In this document: one piece after another, positions 61,283-64,000 of the stretch
Layout of the letters: each line of letters opens with the position of its first letter
How positions within the stretch are numbered: the stretch's first letter is position 1
Assembly (NCBI GenBank): GCA_963802905.1
Contig: CAWDKH010000008.1
Coordinates: forward strand, 310,001 to 374,000
Source: DASQFQ01 sp963802905
Lineage (GTDB): Bacteria; Actinomycetota; Thermoleophilia; Solirubrobacterales; Solirubrobacteraceae
Direction of reading: 5' to 3'
Length of the DNA: 64,000 nucleotides
The notes under the pieces: generated by a model
Seen by the model: the letters and a program-made list of their open reading frames with translations, nothing else
The model's database searches: none
What the model was told of the DNA's origin: nothing
Position numbers and translations under genes: made by a program

Positions 61283-62293
61283 GTGCCTTTCGACTGCCGC
61301 GTGGACCGCCGCTCACTGGGCGACGAGCTCGACCTTCCGGCACTTACGTGGGATCGGCTCGACTGGACAGCGCCGACCGATGGGAGGCCCTCTGCGCTGG
61401 AGCTCGTTCGGTCGCTGACCAAGGGGCAGTGGGCGATGCTCGTCCTGGATGTGGCACAGGGCCAGATCGACAACGGCGGCTTCATGCAGTTCTTCGACAA
61501 CAAGGGCGAATACCTGAGCGACGTCGTCGATGCAGCTCGCTTGGTGAGCGCCGACGCCTACGTCCCTCTCCTCGGACGCGCGATGCGCGTGTGGCCCGAG
61601 GGCCTTCCGTGGGACCTCGAGGAGCGGCGCGCGTACCTCGACCGCCACATGGCCGAGGAGGCTTGCAGCGAGCGACTCGCCGAGCGGCTCGCCGCGCTGG
61701 ACGATGACTTCTACGCCGTCGGCGGGCTTGACCTCGTGGGCCACGCACTCCGTCACGCCGACCAGCATCCGGACGACTTCTTCTTGTCCCCGGAGGCAGC
61801 CCGACAGGACGTCGATGACTTCATCGCGCGGCTGCGTTCGCGTATTGGCCCGCTACCCGTCGCCTCCAGCGACGCCATCGCGCGCGTCGAGGCAGAGGTC
61901 GGCCAGGAGCTTCCCGAGCTTGTCCGTCGCCTCTACCTCGAGGTCGGCGACGGCGGCTGGGGACCGGACCGCGGGGTGCTGACGCTGTGCCCCCGGGGCG
62001 AAGGCGACCTCCTCGACCATCTCGCTCAGGTGCGGGACCGCCGCGGTCCGGCCGGACAGCGCTGGCCCGAAGCGACCATCCCGTTCTGCATCGGCAGGAG
62101 CGGCATCGTGTGCATCGATTTGGACGACTCGACGTTGGAGCCGTGCCTCCTCCCCAGCGAAGGCGAGACGCCGTGGTCCTCCTTCGACCACACGCCTCTG
62201 CTTCGGTACGTCGCGGCGAGCCTGCGGGGTTGGCTCGAGCATTGGCTCCGTGAGCCGGACGCAGGCCACGCAGTCGCATCGAGCGGGCCCTAG
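61283..62293 (+). CDS. DUF4375-SUKH (Smi1/Knr4) fusion protein, immunity-like
   Basis: 336 residues. Residues about 40-185 resemble DUF4375 (DMP19-like): WAMLVLDVAQGQIDNGGFMQFFDNKGEY and DDFYAVGGLDLVGHALRHADQHPDDFF. Residues about 190-325 form a SUKH domain: AIARVEAEVGQELPELVRRLYLEVGDGGWGPDRGVLTL and IPFCIGRSGIVCIDLDDSTLEP. SUKH proteins often protect bacteria against polymorphic toxins; no toxin gene is in the window. Lower GC in its codons than neighbours is hinted (GTCGGCG mixed with A/T-ending codons). Function inferred. Confidence 0.75.
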   Translation: MPFDCRVDRRSLGDELDLPALTWDRLDWTAPTDGRPSALELVRSLTKGQWAMLVLDVAQGQIDNGGFMQFFDNKGEYLSDVVDAARLVSADAYVPLLGRAMRVWPEGLPWDLEERRAYLDRHMAEEACSERLAERLAALDDDFYAVGGLDLVGHALRHADQHPDDFFLSPEAARQDVDDFIARLRSRIGPLPVASSDAIARVEAEVGQELPELVRRLYLEVGDGGWGPDRGVLTLCPRGEGDLLDHLAQVRDRRGPAGQRWPEATIPFCIGRSGIVCIDLDDSTLEPCLLPSEGETPWSSFDHTPLLRYVAASLRGWLEHWLREPDAGHAVASSGP

Positions 62294-62309
62294 ACCTCGG
62301 GCCGAGAAG

Positions 62310-62688
62310 TGGAGACGGCGGGAATTGAACCCGCGTCCGCAGTCGCGTAAAGGGCAGTATCTACGAGCGTATCCGGCGCTCTGTATCTCGCTCATCACTC
62401 GCCACGCCGGCGGGGTTGTGACTTGCCAGTCCGCTTGAAATGTCCCCCTCTTCGGCGCGGACGGGCCTCCGAGGGGTAGAGCCTGCTTCTGACTCGGCGC
62501 TGATCCCGGCGCAGGCTCCGGGGGCCAAGCCGCTACCTAGTTTCAGCTAGGCAGCGAGACGGAAGGCGTGAACGCCCTCCTCATTGTGCTTGTTCGCACT
62601 TATTGGTTGCTGGGGTTTTACGAGGCCTCCAGCACCTCGGCTCGCAACTACCCCCACGAGATCGACCGCGTCGAAGCCTGTCGTCCCC
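62310..62688 (-). ncRNA. ssrA: transfer-messenger RNA (tmRNA)
   Basis: 379 nt on the minus strand. The ends form a 7-bp tRNA-like acceptor stem: GGGGACG (5' end, 62688) with CGTCTCC (ending 62311), one G-T pair, and the T-arm GGGTTCAATTCCCGC just inside. The discriminator A is at 62310; CCA is not encoded. The proteolysis tag reads (A)ANKHNEEGVHAFRLAA and ends at TAG near 62547, with a typical LAA tail. Frees stalled ribosomes together with SmpB. A TACATA lies 7 nt upstream of the 5' end as a candidate -10. Confidence 0.95.
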
Positions 62689-62742
62689 AGGGGGCTATGT
62701 ACGTTTCCCATTCTAGTTGGCCGAGACAAATCGAGGGGACGC

Positions 62743-64000
62743 ATGGACAGCTTCGACGTAGTGGTGGTCGGCGGCGGGCCCGCCGGAGAGGTGGCGGCGG
62801 GGCGCTTGGCCGACGCGGGGCTCGATGTGGCGCTGGTCGAGGACGACGTCGTCGGCGGCGAGTGCTCGTTCTACGCGTGCATGCCCTCCAAGGCGCTGCT
62901 GCGCCCGCAAGAGATCCTGCGCGAGATCCACCGCATCCCCGGCGCGGCCGAGGCGGTGACCGGCGAGCTCGACGTCCAGGCGGTGCTCGACCGCCGCGAC
63001 GAGGTCATCCACGACCTCGACGACTCGAGCATGCTCCCGTGGCTCGACGACCGCGGGATCAAGCTGTACCGCGGCTTCGGCGTCCTCAACGGCGAGAAGC
63101 GCGTCGACGTCGGAGCCGACCAGCTCGAGGCGCGCCAGGCGGTGATCCTCGCCGGCGGCACCCGCGCCGCGTTCCCGCCGATCGAGGGCCTGCGCGAGGC
63201 CGAGCCCTGGACCAACCGCGAGGCGACCACCGCCAAGCAGATCCCCGACGCGGTCGTGATCCTCGGCGGCGGCGTGTTCGGCACCGAGCTGGCGCAGGCC
63301 TACCGCTCGCTCGGCGCCGAGGTGACGCTGATCGAGGGCGAGCGGCGGCTGCTGCCCAGCGAGGAGGAGTTCGCCTGCGAGCAGGTCACCGATGCGCTCG
63401 TCGAGCAGGGCGTCGACGTCCGCACCGGGCGCAAGGTGGCGAAGATCGAGCAGGACGGCGACACGCTGCGCGTCCACATGGACGACGACTCGACCGTCGA
63501 CGCCGAGCAGCTCATCGCCGCGCTGGGGCGGACGCCGCGGACCGGCGAGCTGGGGCTCGACACCGTCGACCTCGAGACCGGCAACGGCGGCTACATCGAC
63601 GTCGACGAGAACATGCAGGTCCCAGGCCACGACTGGCTGTACGCGATCGGCGACGTCAACGGCCGCGTCCTGCTGACCCACATGGGCAAGTACCAGGCGC
63701 GCCTGGCGGTCGAGCACATCCTCGGCAACCCGTCGTCGGCGGAGCACGGCGCCGACGGCCACCAGTCCCCGCGCGTGGTCTTCACCGACCCGCAGGTCGC
63801 GGCCGTCGGCCACACGGAGAGGTCCGCGCGCGACGCGGGCCTGGACTTCCACATCCTCGAGGTCGGCACGTCGGCCAACGCGGGCGGCTCCTACTACGGC
63901 CGCAACGCCCCCGGCACCTCGCGCCTCCTCGTCGACAAGGACTCCGACCTCATCATCGGCGCCACCATCACCGGCGCCGAGGTCGCCGACTTCCTCCACG
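62743..64000 (+). CDS. FAD-dependent pyridine nucleotide-disulfide oxidoreductase (mercuric reductase/LPD-like), C-terminus cut by window edge
   Basis: At least 419 residues. FAD motif VVVVGGGPAGEVAAGRLAD at 6-24, redox-active CxxxxC pair in GGECSFYACMPSKALLRP near 42-59, NAD(P) motif VILGGGVFGTELAQAYRSLGAEVTLIEG near 170-197, and the second FAD motif YAIGDVNGRVLLTHMGKYQARLAVEHI near 295-321. The interface domain continues beyond the right edge (HEPDVG-type end not seen). Likely a dihydrolipoamide dehydrogenase or mercuric/other reductase. ATG at 62743; divergent from ssrA. Confidence 0.9.
   Translation, partial: MDSFDVVVVGGGPAGEVAAGRLADAGLDVALVEDDVVGGECSFYACMPSKALLRPQEILREIHRIPGAAEAVTGELDVQAVLDRRDEVIHDLDDSSMLPWLDDRGIKLYRGFGVLNGEKRVDVGADQLEARQAVILAGGTRAAFPPIEGLREAEPWTNREATTAKQIPDAVVILGGGVFGTELAQAYRSLGAEVTLIEGERRLLPSEEEFACEQVTDALVEQGVDVRTGRKVAKIEQDGDTLRVHMDDDSTVDAEQLIAALGRTPRTGELGLDTVDLETGNGGYIDVDENMQVPGHDWLYAIGDVNGRVLLTHMGKYQARLAVEHILGNPSSAEHGADGHQSPRVVFTDPQVAAVGHTERSARDAGLDFHILEVGTSANAGGSYYGRNAPGTSRLLVDKDSDLIIGATITGAEVADFLH

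Overview
The window is high-GC DNA (GTG and TTG starts are common, genes are densely packed) from an actinobacterium. The secreted-protein families (RTX-like repeats with a WNNGDG module, an HtaA-like domain), OpcA next to Zwf, a tal-pgi fusion, 11-bp GTTCAC-type PHO boxes and an actinobacterial-style ssrA tag together suggest a Thermoleophilia/Solirubrobacterales-like soil organism. That lineage is an inference; there is no rRNA in the window to settle it.

Layout. (1) 1-6.2 kb is a phosphate island: a receiver-less winged-helix regulator, pstS-pstC-pstA-pstB-phoU and an OmpR/PhoB-type response regulator, all on the minus strand, plus a divergent PhoU-like DUF47 gene. Runs of 11-bp direct repeats that look like PHO boxes lie in front of the winged-helix/DUF47 pair, pstS and (weaker) the response regulator. 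(2) 6.2-13.9 kb: ABC-F ATPase, a small membrane protein, a frameshifted enoyl-CoA hydratase, a secreted Ig-like protein, a two-domain SDR fatty acyl-CoA reductase, and an anti-sigma-like membrane protein. (3) 13.9-18.6 kb: a drug-type ABC exporter pair, then ppx-ppk1 (polyphosphate). (4) 18.6-30.4 kb: RTX-like protein divergent from an ECF sigma factor, then SDR, CAP domain, GNAT, metallophosphatase, MarR, STAS, HD-GYP, two tandem S51 peptidases, a phosphotransferase and a FUSC-like protein. (5) 30.4-40.1 kb is one minus-strand run that reads as a pathway: tal-pgi fusion, gnd, zwf, opcA, pgl, ROK sugar kinase and GH15 trehalase/glucoamylase, taking trehalose or alpha-glucans to glucose, G6P and the pentose phosphate pathway. 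(6) 40.2-64 kb: an HD phosphohydrolase, msrB, MFS exporter/TetR pair, pepF, an M20 peptidase - asparaginase II - CFA synthase operon, a cupin, a TetR/NNMT-like methyltransferase pair with a doubled operator, murB, AraC, two VOC proteins, aminotransferase, hydrolase, a DUF4375-SUKH protein, tmRNA and a partial flavin disulfide reductase.

Two properties cut across the window. Many monocistronic genes have a TANNNT-like -10 hexamer only 6-9 nt before the start codon, so they probably give leaderless mRNAs. Six genes are broken by about ten single-base frameshifts, nearly all +1, in otherwise well conserved proteins; sequencing or assembly error is the simplest explanation. No gene-free stretch exceeds 300 bases. 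No rRNA, tRNA, CRISPR array, insertion sequence or prophage was seen.
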